Of a stretch of DNA of 64,000 bases, positions 9,324 to 17,978 are shown one piece after another; positions within the stretch are counted from its first letter, which is position 1; every line of letters starts with the position of its first letter. The position numbers and the translations under genes are program-made. This DNA is from Paenibacillus sp. (GTDB lineage Bacteria; Bacillota; Bacilli; Paenibacillales; YIM-B00363), in assembly GCF_035645195.1 (NCBI RefSeq), contig NZ_DASQNA010000039.1:62001-126000 (forward strand), in the 5' to 3' direction. The notes below the pieces were generated by a model. It had not been told where the DNA came from. It saw nothing but the letters and a program-made list of their open reading frames with translations, and searched no databases.

Positions 9324-10427
9324 ATGGCATTAAGAACCGAAGAACTGCTGCTCAACGTCGGCCCGCAGCACCCGAGCACCCACGGCGTATTCCGGATCGT
9401 CGTCAAGCTGGACGGCGAGATCATCAAAGAAGCGACGCCGGTGATGGGGTACTTGCACCGCGGCACGGAGAAGCTCGCCGAGAACTTAACGTACACGCAG
9501 ATCATCCCGTATACGGACCGGATGGACTACGTATCGGCGATGACGAATAACTATGTGCTGTGCCACACGGTAGAGAAATTGATGGAGCTCGAAATTCCGG
9601 AGCGCGCGGAGTACCTGCGCCTCATCGTTATGGAGCTGCAACGCGTCGCGTCCCATCTCGTCTGGTGGGGAACGTACTTGCTCGATATCGGCGCGATGAG
9701 TCCGTTCCTGTACGCGTTCCGGGATCGGGAAGTCATTATCAATTTGTTCAACGAGCTGTGCGGCGCGCGTCTTACATACTTTTACATGCGCGTCGGCGGC
9801 GTAAAATGGGACGCGCCCGAGGGCTGGATTCAGAAGGTCCGCGATTTCGTGCCGTATATGCGCGAGAAGCTGGAGGAATACCATAACCTCGTCAGCGGCA
9901 ACGAAATTTTCTTGTCCCGAATCAAAGGCGTCGGCCAATACGACGCGCAAACCGCCATCGATTACGGTCTTAGCGGGGCGAACCTGCGCTGCACCGGCGT
10001 CAAATGGGATTTGCGCAAAGATCAACCGTACAGCCTGTATTCGAAATTCGACTTCGACGTTCCCGTCGGGAAGAACGGCGACTGCTACGACCGCTACCAA
10101 GTCCGTCTTGCGGAGATCGAACAAAGCCTTCGCATTCTGGAGCAGGCGGTCGACAACTTCCCCGGCGAAGGTCCGATCATGGGCAAAGTACCGCGGGTCA
10201 TCCGCCCGCCGGAAGGGGAAATTTACGCCGCGATCGAATCGCCGCGGGGGGAAATCGGCTGCTATATCGTATCGAGAGGCAAAGATAAGCCGTTCCGCTT
10301 GAAATTCCGCCGCCCGTCGTTCGTCAATCTGCAAATTTTGCCGAAGCTGCTCGTCGGCGAATCGATGACGAACTTAATTACGATTTTAGGGGCGACCGAT
10401 ATCGTAGTCGGGGAGGTCGACGGCTGA
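9324..10427 (+). CDS. nuoD: NADH-quinone oxidoreductase subunit D
   Basis: This 367-residue, 49-kDa-type subunit forms the quinone-binding pocket together with NuoB. The opening LLNVGPQHPSTHGVFR and the region ATPVMGYLHRGTEK are diagnostic. The ATG at 9324 follows GGAGGTG with normal spacing. NuoC and NuoD are separate genes here, not fused as in E. coli. The stop TGA (10425-10427) shares one base with the nuoH ATG. Confidence 0.95.
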   Translation: MALRTEELLLNVGPQHPSTHGVFRIVVKLDGEIIKEATPVMGYLHRGTEKLAENLTYTQIIPYTDRMDYVSAMTNNYVLCHTVEKLMELEIPERAEYLRLIVMELQRVASHLVWWGTYLLDIGAMSPFLYAFRDREVIINLFNELCGARLTYFYMRVGGVKWDAPEGWIQKVRDFVPYMREKLEEYHNLVSGNEIFLSRIKGVGQYDAQTAIDYGLSGANLRCTGVKWDLRKDQPYSLYSKFDFDVPVGKNGDCYDRYQVRLAEIEQSLRILEQAVDNFPGEGPIMGKVPRVIRPPEGEIYAAIESPRGEIGCYIVSRGKDKPFRLKFRRPSFVNLQILPKLLVGESMTNLITILGATDIVVGEVDG

Positions 10428-11428
10428 TGACGTATTTCGAAAATCCGCTGACGTGGACCGGTTTTATCACGATGCTGCTGGTCGGCGTGCTGATGCTGCT
10501 CGTCGTGCTCGGGTTCGTCACCTACGCGATATACTTCGAGCGCAAGGTCATCGGCTGGATGCAGTTTCGGATCGGCCCGAACCGGGTCGGCCCGTTCGGC
10601 CTGCTCCAGTCCGTCGCGGACGTGGCGAAGCTGCTGCTGAAGGAAGACACGATTCCGTCCAAAGCGGACCGCGCCCTGTTTATCCTCGCGCCGGCCATCG
10701 CGTTCGTCCCTTCGTTCGGCGTCATCGCCGTGCTGCCGTATACGAGCAACCTGTACGCGGCCGACCTGAACGTCGGCTTGCTGTATTACGGCGCGCTCAC
10801 CAGCATCTCGACGCTCGGCATCGTGCTGGGCGGCTGGGCGTCCAACAACAAATATTCGCTGCTCGGCGGGATGCGCTCCGCCGCGCAAATGATCTCGTAC
10901 GAAGTGCCGCTCATCCTGTCGATGGTCGGCGTCATCATGCTGTCGGGCAGCCTCAACCTGCGAACGATCGTCGAAGGGCAAGCGGGCTGGTTTTGGAACT
11001 GGAACCTGTTCCCCCAAATCATCGCCTTCGGCGTATTTCTGATCGCGGCGGTGTCCGAATTGAATCGGACGCCGTTCGACCTGCCGGAGGCCGAATCGGA
11101 GCTTGTCGCCGGCTATCACGTCGAGTACAGCGGCTTCCGGTTCGCCTTCTTCATGCTGGCTGAGTACGTATACGTCTACGCGATCGCGGCGTTGACGACG
11201 GTGCTGTTCCTCGGCGGATGGCATGCGCCGCTGCCGTTCCTCGCGTTCGTGCCGGAATTGATTTGGTTCCTGCTCAAGTTTTCGGCGGTCGTGTTCTTCC
11301 TGTTCTGGCTGCGCGCGACGATGCCGCGGGTGCGGGTGGATCAGCTGATGGGCCTCGCCTGGAAGTATTTGCTGCCGATCGCGCTCTTGAACATTTTCCT
11401 TACGGCGCTCGTGAAAGAACTCCTGTAA
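10427..11428 (+). CDS. nuoH: NADH-quinone oxidoreductase subunit H
   Basis: This 333-residue multi-span membrane subunit links the quinone chamber to the membrane arm of complex I. About eight hydrophobic helices are present. Conserved loops include ERKVIGWMQFRIGPNRVGP near residue 37 and NRTPFDLPEAESELVAGYH near residue 205. It overlaps nuoD by one base, a typical coupled junction. A ribosome binding site precedes nuoI 24 bases further on. Confidence 0.95.
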   Translation: MTYFENPLTWTGFITMLLVGVLMLLVVLGFVTYAIYFERKVIGWMQFRIGPNRVGPFGLLQSVADVAKLLLKEDTIPSKADRALFILAPAIAFVPSFGVIAVLPYTSNLYAADLNVGLLYYGALTSISTLGIVLGGWASNNKYSLLGGMRSAAQMISYEVPLILSMVGVIMLSGSLNLRTIVEGQAGWFWNWNLFPQIIAFGVFLIAAVSELNRTPFDLPEAESELVAGYHVEYSGFRFAFFMLAEYVYVYAIAALTTVLFLGGWHAPLPFLAFVPELIWFLLKFSAVVFFLFWLRATMPRVRVDQLMGLAWKYLLPIALLNIFLTALVKELL

Positions 11429-11452
11429 ATAGAGCTGGATGGAGGGGTACCC

Positions 11453-11905
11453 ATGAAAGGGATCGCGAAAGGCTTGGGCGTCACGCTCAAAAGCATGACC
11501 AAACAAAAAGTGACCTACGCTTATCCCGACGTGCCGATGACGATGCCGGATCGATTCCGCGGCGTGCAGCATTTCGACCCGGACAAATGCATCGTGTGCA
11601 ACCAATGCGCGCGCATTTGCCCGACCGAGTGCATTACGCTGACGGGCAAGCCGAATCCGGACCCGGAGAAAAAGGGCAAAGTCATCGACACGTACGACAT
11701 CAACTTCGAAATTTGTATTCTTTGCGATCTGTGCACGGAGGTATGCCCGACCGAAGCGATCGTCATGACGAACAACTTCGAATTGGCGACGTACAGCCGA
11801 GACGATCTATTCAAAAACATGGAATGGCTGAACGACAACAACACGAACATCCGCAGCGAGAATACCCGCAACCCGCAGCCTGGCGGCAAAGGAGGGGCCA
11901 ATTAA
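11453..11905 (+). CDS. nuoI: NADH-quinone oxidoreductase subunit I
   Basis: This 150-residue ferredoxin-like subunit carries two 4Fe-4S clusters (N6a and N6b). Ligands are C46, C49, C52 and C56 (CIVCNQCARICP), and C88, C91, C94 and C98 (CILCDLCTEVCP). Each fourth cysteine is followed by proline, as expected. The start follows a GGAGGGG ribosome binding site. If no NuoEFG module exists, this subunit is a plausible entry point for electrons from a ferredoxin-type donor; that is inference. Confidence 0.94.
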   Translation: MKGIAKGLGVTLKSMTKQKVTYAYPDVPMTMPDRFRGVQHFDPDKCIVCNQCARICPTECITLTGKPNPDPEKKGKVIDTYDINFEICILCDLCTEVCPTEAIVMTNNFELATYSRDDLFKNMEWLNDNNTNIRSENTRNPQPGGKGGAN

Positions 11906-12418
11906 ATGTCGTTCCTGACAGGCGAATTGGTCGCCTTCTTCGTGTTTGCGCTCCTCGTGATCGGCGGATCGATATTCATGCTGAGCTTCACCAAAGTGGT
12001 GCATATGGTCGTCTCGCTGGCATTCGCATTTCTTAGCCTCGGCGGACTGTACGTGCTTTTGGAAGCTGAATTCGTCGCCTTCGTGCAAATTCTTATTTAC
12101 GCGGGCGCCGTGTCGATTCTGATGATTTTCGGGATCATGCTGACGAAGCACGAGTCGAGCGACGAGGCGCCGCCGTGGACGCGCCAAGAAACATGGGCGG
12201 CGCTCGGCTGCGTCGCGCTGTTCGGCATTTTGTTTTTCGCCATCCAACGGGCCGAGCTGCCGAGAGGGGCAACGTTCGATCCGGGCGCCGATAATACGCG
12301 CGCGATCGGCGAAATCATTTTCACGGAGCGGGTGCTGCCGTTCGAACTGGTGTCGGTGCTGCTTACCGTCGCCTTCATCGGCGCCATCGTGCTCGCCAGA
12401 AGGGAGGAAGGACCGTGA
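11906..12418 (+). CDS. nuoJ: NADH-quinone oxidoreductase subunit J
   Basis: This 170-residue membrane subunit has five predicted helices. The region [20 protein letters not shown] and the helix [20 protein letters not shown] match NuoJ, including its pi-bulge helix. The ATG directly follows the nuoI stop and uses the ribosome binding site AAAGGAGG located in the end of nuoI. The stop overlaps the nuoK start as GTGA. Confidence 0.93.
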   Translation: MSFLTGELVAFFVFALLVIGGSIFMLSFTKVVHMVVSLAFAFLSLGGLYVLLEAEFVAFVQILIYAGAVSILMIFGIMLTKHESSDEAPPWTRQETWAALGCVALFGILFFAIQRAELPRGATFDPGADNTRAIGEIIFTERVLPFELVSVLLTVAFIGAIVLARREEGP

Positions 12419-12729
12419 CGGTGGATTTGGCCTCTTCTTACCTCACTTTGGCGGCGATTTTGTTCTGCATCGGGCTGTTCGGCGCCTTGACGAAGCGCAA
12501 CGCGGTCATCGTGCTGCTTTCGATCGAATTGATGCTGAACGCGGTCAACCTGAACTTGGTCGCCTTATCGAAGTACGGCGTCGTGCCGTCCTTGACGGGG
12601 CAAGTGTTCTCGCTGTTTACGATCACGGTCGCGGCGGCGGAGGCGGCGGTCGGGGTCGCCATCCTTATCGCGCTGTTCCGTAACCGGGGAATTAGCGACG
12701 TGCAAGATATGAACGAGATGAAGCATTAA
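12415..12729 (+). CDS. nuoK: NADH-quinone oxidoreductase subunit K
   Basis: This 104-residue subunit has three helices and takes part in proton translocation. Conserved glutamates lie in [14 protein letters not shown] and in the helix [18 protein letters not shown]. The GTG at 12415 overlaps nuoJ by 4 bases. The length matches the family. Confidence 0.94.
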   Translation: MTVDLASSYLTLAAILFCIGLFGALTKRNAVIVLLSIELMLNAVNLNLVALSKYGVVPSLTGQVFSLFTITVAAAEAAVGVAILIALFRNRGISDVQDMNEMKH

Positions 12730-12744
12730 AGGAGGGGAAGGCAG

Positions 12745-14610
12745 ATGGATTCTACGTTCGTGCAATACGCTTGGCTGATCCCGCTCTTTCCGCTCCTGAG
12801 CTTCTTGATGCTGACGGCCATGGGCAAAGGAGCGCGCGTCGTCGGTCCGGCGATCGGCACCGTCGCCGCATTCGCGTCGCTGGGCCTCTCGCTGCTCGTC
12901 TTCTTCGAACGGATGAACGGGGCGGCGGCTTATACGTGGGACGATTGGCGATGGATCGACATCGGCAGCTTCTCGCTGTATATGGGCTTCGAAGTGACGA
13001 ATTTGAACGCGCTGATGCTGGTCATCGTAACGCTGGTCAGCGCCTTGGTAAACTTGTATTCCATCGGCTACATGTCCGACGACGAGCGCATCTCGACGTT
13101 CTTCGCGTACGTGTCGCTCTTTACGTTCTCGATGCTCGGGCTCGTGTTGTCGTCCAACATCTTGATGCTTTACATCTTCTGGGAGCTGGTAGGCGTCTGC
13201 TCGTTCCTGTTGATCGGCTTCTGGTATCACAAGCCCGAGGCGAAAGCCGCCGCGAAGAAGGCGTTCATCGTCACGAGAATCGGCGACGTCGGGTTGTTTA
13301 TCGCCATCCTGCTGCTGTGGTGGGCGATGCCAGGCCACCAGCTCGATTTCAACTCCATTCACAATGCGTTTATCGGAGGGGAGATCGACCAGGGGCTCGC
13401 CGCATGGATCGCGATATTGATTTTCGTCGGCGCGGTCGGCAAGTCGGGTCAATTCCCGCTGCACACCTGGCTTCCGGACGCGATGGAAGGACCTACGCCG
13501 ATTTCGGCGCTCATCCATGCCGCGACGATGGTGGCGGCGGGCGTCTACTTAGTGGCGCGTACGTACGATATTTTCTTGGCGTCGCCGCTGGCGCTGGACG
13601 TCGTGGCGTACGTCGGCGCGTTCACCGCGCTGTTCGCGGCGTTGATCGCCGTCGCGCAGAACGATATCAAGCGGGTGCTCGCGTATTCCACCGTCAGCCA
13701 GTTGGGGTATATGATGCTGTCGCTCGGCATGGGCTCAGAGCTCGGGAAGACGGCCGCGCTGTTCCACCTGTTTACGCACGCGTTCTTCAAAGCGCTGCTG
13801 TTCCTCGGGGCGGGCAGCGTGATCCACGCCGTACATAAACAAGACATCCGCGAGATGGGCGGATTGTTCGGGCCGATGAAGATTACCGCCGTCACGTTCG
13901 CGATCGGCACGCTGGCGCTCTCCGGCTTGTTCCCGTTCGCCGGCTTCTGGTCGAAGGACGCGATTTTGACGGAGACGCTCCACCACGGACACACGATCCT
14001 ATTCGCGGTCGGATTGCTGGCTGCATTTTTTACAGCTTTTTACATGACACGGTTGTATGTGAAAGTATTTCTCGGGAAATGGCGCGCGGACCAACCATCG
14101 CACGCGCACGAATCGCCGCTGGTCATGACGCTGCCGCTTATCGTGCTGGCGGTGCTCGCGGTCGCAGCCGGTTTCGTCAACTTGCCGGGGGAACCGTGGC
14201 TTGCGGGGTGGCTTGAAGGGAAGACGCTCACCGAGCACGCGGACTGGATCGTGATCATTTTGTCGAACGTCGCGGCGCTCGCGGGCATCGGCATTGGATA
14301 TGCGGTGTTCCGGAAGCCGGAGGGCGAGGCGAACGCAACGGGCTGGTACGCCGTGCTCCGCAACAAGTTTTATATCGACGAACTGTATCAAGCCGTTATC
14401 GTAGCCCCGTACCGGGCGATCGGGCAGGCGCTTCACTTGTTCGACGTGTATGTCGTCGACGGCCTGGTCAAGCTAGTCGCCGCGGCGACGTCCGGCATCG
14501 GACGCGTCGGCACGAGGCTGCAGAACGGTCAATTGCAAACGTACGGAGCCATGATGCTGATCGGCTGCGTTCTGCTGATCGCGGCGCTGGCGGGAAGGAG
14601 GTTCCTCTAG
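12745..14610 (+). CDS. nuoL: NADH-quinone oxidoreductase subunit L
   Basis: This 621-residue antiporter-like proton-pumping subunit sits at the far end of the membrane arm. Family motifs include FWELVGVCSFLLIGFW, the segment GKSGQFPLHTWLPDAMEGPT with the key lysine/histidine, and LAYSTVSQLGYMMLSLG. A C-terminal long amphipathic helix and final transmembrane helix are present. The start follows AAAGGAGGGG. It is followed without a gap by nuoM. Confidence 0.95.
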   Translation: MDSTFVQYAWLIPLFPLLSFLMLTAMGKGARVVGPAIGTVAAFASLGLSLLVFFERMNGAAAYTWDDWRWIDIGSFSLYMGFEVTNLNALMLVIVTLVSALVNLYSIGYMSDDERISTFFAYVSLFTFSMLGLVLSSNILMLYIFWELVGVCSFLLIGFWYHKPEAKAAAKKAFIVTRIGDVGLFIAILLLWWAMPGHQLDFNSIHNAFIGGEIDQGLAAWIAILIFVGAVGKSGQFPLHTWLPDAMEGPTPISALIHAATMVAAGVYLVARTYDIFLASPLALDVVAYVGAFTALFAALIAVAQNDIKRVLAYSTVSQLGYMMLSLGMGSELGKTAALFHLFTHAFFKALLFLGAGSVIHAVHKQDIREMGGLFGPMKITAVTFAIGTLALSGLFPFAGFWSKDAILTETLHHGHTILFAVGLLAAFFTAFYMTRLYVKVFLGKWRADQPSHAHESPLVMTLPLIVLAVLAVAAGFVNLPGEPWLAGWLEGKTLTEHADWIVIILSNVAALAGIGIGYAVFRKPEGEANATGWYAVLRNKFYIDELYQAVIVAPYRAIGQALHLFDVYVVDGLVKLVAAATSGIGRVGTRLQNGQLQTYGAMMLIGCVLLIAALAGRRFL

Positions 14611-16242
14611 ATGCTCGATCAAATTCCAATCTTATCTTTGATCGTGTTCACGCCGCTGCTCGGCGTGCTTGCGCTGCTGTTCGTGCCTCGGCACAACGGC
14701 AGGTTGATCCAATGGATCGGCATCGGAACGACGTTCTTGCCGCTGCTGCTCAGCGCTTGGCTGTACGCCTCCTTCGACATCGCGAAGGCGGGAGACCAGT
14801 TCGCGGAAACGCTTCGTTGGATTCACGTTTCTCTGAATACGGAGCTGCTTGAACGGTTGGGGTCGGTAGAAACCTATCATGTGCAGTTCGATTACGCGCT
14901 GGCCGCGGACGGTTTATCGCTGCCGCTCGTGTTCCTGACCGCGCTCGTCGCCTCGATGGCAGCGCTCGCGTCGGTGACGATCAAGAAGCGGTTCAAGACG
15001 TATTTTATTCTGTTTCTGTTGTTGGAAACGGGCATGCTCGGCGTGTTTTTAGCGAGAGATTTGTTCCTGTTCTTCTTGTTCTTCGAAATTACGCTCGTCC
15101 CTATGTTCTTCTTAATAGGGATCTACGGGCTGTATGAAAGGGAAAAGGCGGCGAACAAGTTTCTTGTCTACAACGGCTTGGGTTCTGCGTTCATGCTGAT
15201 CGCGTTCCTTATTTTGATTTCGACGGCGGGGATGACGGTCGAAGGATCTTCGTTCGTTTACTCCGGCGCCTACGACACGATTCTGAAAAACATGCAGGAT
15301 GCGGCTTCCTTCGCGAATCTCGGACCGGAGCTCGGACAAAGCTTCCCGAATCCGTTCTTCCTGACGGAGGGGAACCGGACGCTGGTCTTCTTCCTGCTGT
15401 TGATCGCGTTCGGCATCAAGCTGCCGATCTTCCCGTTCCATACGTGGATGCTCCGGGTGCATACGGAAGCGCCGCCGCCGATCGTCATGATTCACTCCGG
15501 CGTGCTCCTCAAGATGGGCGCTTACGGTTTGCTGAAATTCGGCGTGTTTCTGTTCCCGAGCGAAGCGAAGCAGTGGGCCGTCCTGATCGCCGTCTTGGGC
15601 GTGGTGAATATTTTGTACGGCGCCGCGCTCGCATTCGTGCAGAAAGAGTTCAAGCTTATCCTTGCGTATTCGTCCGTGAGCCACATGGGCATCGTGCTGC
15701 TCGCCACGGCGGCGATGAACGGGATCGGGGTGCAAGGCGCCGTGTTCCAAATGGTGTCGCACGGCCTCATTTCCGCGCTCATGTTCTTGCTGGTCGGCAG
15801 CTTGTACGAACGGACGTCGTCGACGCAGCTGTCCGCGATGGGCGGCTTCGCGAAGTCGATGCCGTTCATGAGCGGGATGCTGCTGATCGCGGGCATGGCC
15901 TCGCTCGGACTGCCGGGTCTCTCCGGCTTCGTCAGCGAGCTGCTCGCGTTCCTGTCGTTGTTCGACGCGATGCCGATCTTGACGGCCGTCGGCTGCCTCG
16001 GCATCATTTTAGCGGCGGTCTACGTGCTTCGCGGGGTGCTCGCGATCACGTTCGGCCCGCCGAAGGAAGCTTCCCTGGGCTACAAAGACGCGCGATGGAT
16101 CGAGGCGGTCCCGATGATCGCGTTGACGGCGTTTATTTTACTGATCGGCATCTATCCCGCCGTCTTGAGCGAACCGTTGCAAACGACGATCGGCGGGATC
16201 GAGCAGTGGCTCGCGGGTGCCGATGCGAACGGGGGAGGGTAA
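14611..16242 (+). CDS. nuoM: NADH-quinone oxidoreductase subunit M
   Basis: This 543-residue antiporter-like proton-pumping subunit shows FFEITLVPMFFLIGIYG and KLPIFPFHTWMLRVHTEAP, as well as LAYSSVSHMGIVLL. It begins at the ATG immediately after the nuoL stop, using GGAGG inside the end of nuoL. About 14 hydrophobic helices are present, as expected. Confidence 0.95.
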   Translation: MLDQIPILSLIVFTPLLGVLALLFVPRHNGRLIQWIGIGTTFLPLLLSAWLYASFDIAKAGDQFAETLRWIHVSLNTELLERLGSVETYHVQFDYALAADGLSLPLVFLTALVASMAALASVTIKKRFKTYFILFLLLETGMLGVFLARDLFLFFLFFEITLVPMFFLIGIYGLYEREKAANKFLVYNGLGSAFMLIAFLILISTAGMTVEGSSFVYSGAYDTILKNMQDAASFANLGPELGQSFPNPFFLTEGNRTLVFFLLLIAFGIKLPIFPFHTWMLRVHTEAPPPIVMIHSGVLLKMGAYGLLKFGVFLFPSEAKQWAVLIAVLGVVNILYGAALAFVQKEFKLILAYSSVSHMGIVLLATAAMNGIGVQGAVFQMVSHGLISALMFLLVGSLYERTSSTQLSAMGGFAKSMPFMSGMLLIAGMASLGLPGLSGFVSELLAFLSLFDAMPILTAVGCLGIILAAVYVLRGVLAITFGPPKEASLGYKDARWIEAVPMIALTAFILLIGIYPAVLSEPLQTTIGGIEQWLAGADANGGG

Positions 16243-16245
16243 ACG

Positions 16246-17772
16246 ATGGAACCGACCGAATCTTTGCTGCGGCTGAAAGTCGCCGACCTCGCTCACTTGG
16301 CGCCGGAATTGACGCTCGTGATCGCGGCGGTCGTCTTCTCGCTGCTCGATCTCGCGCTGCCGCGTTCCGCGAGCCGGACGGCGATCGGCTGGCTGACGCT
16401 CGCCGCCCTGGCGGCGTCCGCCGTCTTCGCGGCGCTGCAGCTCGGCGTCGAACAGCCTATCGCCTTGCTGAACCAATCGTATCGCGTCGACGATTTCGCG
16501 CTCGTGATGAAGCTGCTGTTCCTCGCCGGGGCGGCGTTGTCGATTCTGATCAGCTTGGGCATGCGGAAAGACGATCTCGCGGGCGACGATGTGGGCGAAT
16601 ACTATTACTTCTATTTGCCCGCGACGCTCGGGGCGATGATCGTCGCATCGTCGGCGGATCTCATTATGCTGTTCGTCGGGATCGAGCTCCTCAGCATCAC
16701 GACTTATATTATGGTAGGCATGCGCAAGAAGCTGTCCGTTTCCACGGAAGCGGCCTTCAAGTATATCGTGATGGGGGGCATTTCGTCGGCGTTCCTGCTG
16801 TACGGCATGTCGTTCCTGTACGGGCTGTCGGGCTCGACGAATCTGCTTGAAATTAATATGGCCTTGCGGACAGGCGGCATCGAGAGCTTCTCGGCGCTGC
16901 TGTACGTCAGCTTCTTCCTTATGCTGACGGGACTCGGATTCAAAATCGCCGCGGCGCCGTTCCACGCTTGGGCGCCGGACGTATACCAAGGCGCGGCGAC
17001 GCCGGTGGCTGCGTATCTGGCCGTCGTCTCGAAAGCGGCGGGCTTCGCGATGCTGTTCCGCTTGTTCTATACGGCATTCTTCCAGACTGGTTCGACGGAA
17101 GCGCCGCTGCATCAAGACATGTTCCTAGCCCTCGCCGTGCTGGCGGCGGCGGCGATGGTCATCGGCAACGCGATGGCGCTTCGCCAGCAGAATGCCAAGC
17201 GGCTGCTCGCCCTGTCGGGCGTCGCGAACGCCGGCTATTTGCTCGTGCCGATCGCGGCCGACGTCGCATTGTTCCGCGTCAGCGGCTTCTCGGAGCTCGT
17301 CTACTATATGATCGCCTACTTGTTCATGAACATGGGGGCGTTCGCCGCGATCGCGATCGTTTCGCGGACGGAAGGCCACGACGAGCTGCGCGGGTTCGCA
17401 GGCTTGTATCATCGGGCGCCGTGGACGGCGTTCGCGATCGTGCTGATTGTGCTGTCGCTCGCCGGCATCCCGGTGACGGGCGGTTTCTTCGGGAAGCTGT
17501 TCATCCTGCTCGGCGCAATCGAGATGAAGCTGTTCTGGCTCGCGCTGCTCATGATCGCGACCAGCGTCATTTCGTTCTATTATTATTTCGGGTTTATCCG
17601 CCAAATGTTCATGCGCCCGGGCGCGGAGGAGACGCCGATCAAGGTTCCGCCGGTATTGGGTACCGCCCTGTGGCTGTCGGCGGCGGCCGGCGTGCTGATG
17701 GGTTTTTTCCCGGGTCCGCTGCTCGGATGGTTGGAAGGGTTGTTCCGGTTTACGACCGATTTCTTTATCTAG
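16246..17772 (+). CDS. nuoN: NADH-quinone oxidoreductase subunit N
   Basis: This 508-residue third antiporter-like subunit shows IELLSITTYIMVGM, KIAAAPFHAWAPDVYQGA and LLALSGVANAGYLLVPI. It starts 3 bases after nuoM behind a GGGGGAGG ribosome binding site and is the last gene of the operon. A strong terminator follows. No nuoE, nuoF or nuoG is in or beside the operon. Confidence 0.95.
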   Translation: MEPTESLLRLKVADLAHLAPELTLVIAAVVFSLLDLALPRSASRTAIGWLTLAALAASAVFAALQLGVEQPIALLNQSYRVDDFALVMKLLFLAGAALSILISLGMRKDDLAGDDVGEYYYFYLPATLGAMIVASSADLIMLFVGIELLSITTYIMVGMRKKLSVSTEAAFKYIVMGGISSAFLLYGMSFLYGLSGSTNLLEINMALRTGGIESFSALLYVSFFLMLTGLGFKIAAAPFHAWAPDVYQGAATPVAAYLAVVSKAAGFAMLFRLFYTAFFQTGSTEAPLHQDMFLALAVLAAAAMVIGNAMALRQQNAKRLLALSGVANAGYLLVPIAADVALFRVSGFSELVYYMIAYLFMNMGAFAAIAIVSRTEGHDELRGFAGLYHRAPWTAFAIVLIVLSLAGIPVTGGFFGKLFILLGAIEMKLFWLALLMIATSVISFYYYFGFIRQMFMRPGAEETPIKVPPVLGTALWLSAAAGVLMGFFPGPLLGWLEGLFRFTTDFFI

Positions 17773-17785
17773 CGATTTCCGGAGG

Positions 17786-17816
17786 AAGGAGAGGCTGCGC
17801 GCCTCTCCTTTTTTTT
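17786..17816 (+). terminator. Intrinsic terminator of the nuo operon
   Basis: A perfect 10-bp stem, AAGGAGAGGC (17786-17795) / GCCTCTCCTT (17801-17810), has a 5-base loop and is followed by a T run. Confidence 0.92.
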
Positions 17817-17978
17817 GTCGCATAGTCTGTCGCGGACGTTTACTTTCCTTTACAAATACAGGCGGTTTGTTACATTTTTCCGAACGTTGATTTGGGGGAG
17901 GTTTTCGGAGCCCAATAGCGAATACAAATAATGGAGCAGACTTTTCCCTTGCAGGGTTAGCGGAAGCGGGGAACGAAC

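Noticed and set aside
10262-11605. Minus-strand open frame of about 447 codons across nuoH
   Set aside because: It is antisense to a well-conserved complex I subunit, with His/Arg/Glu-rich shadow composition.
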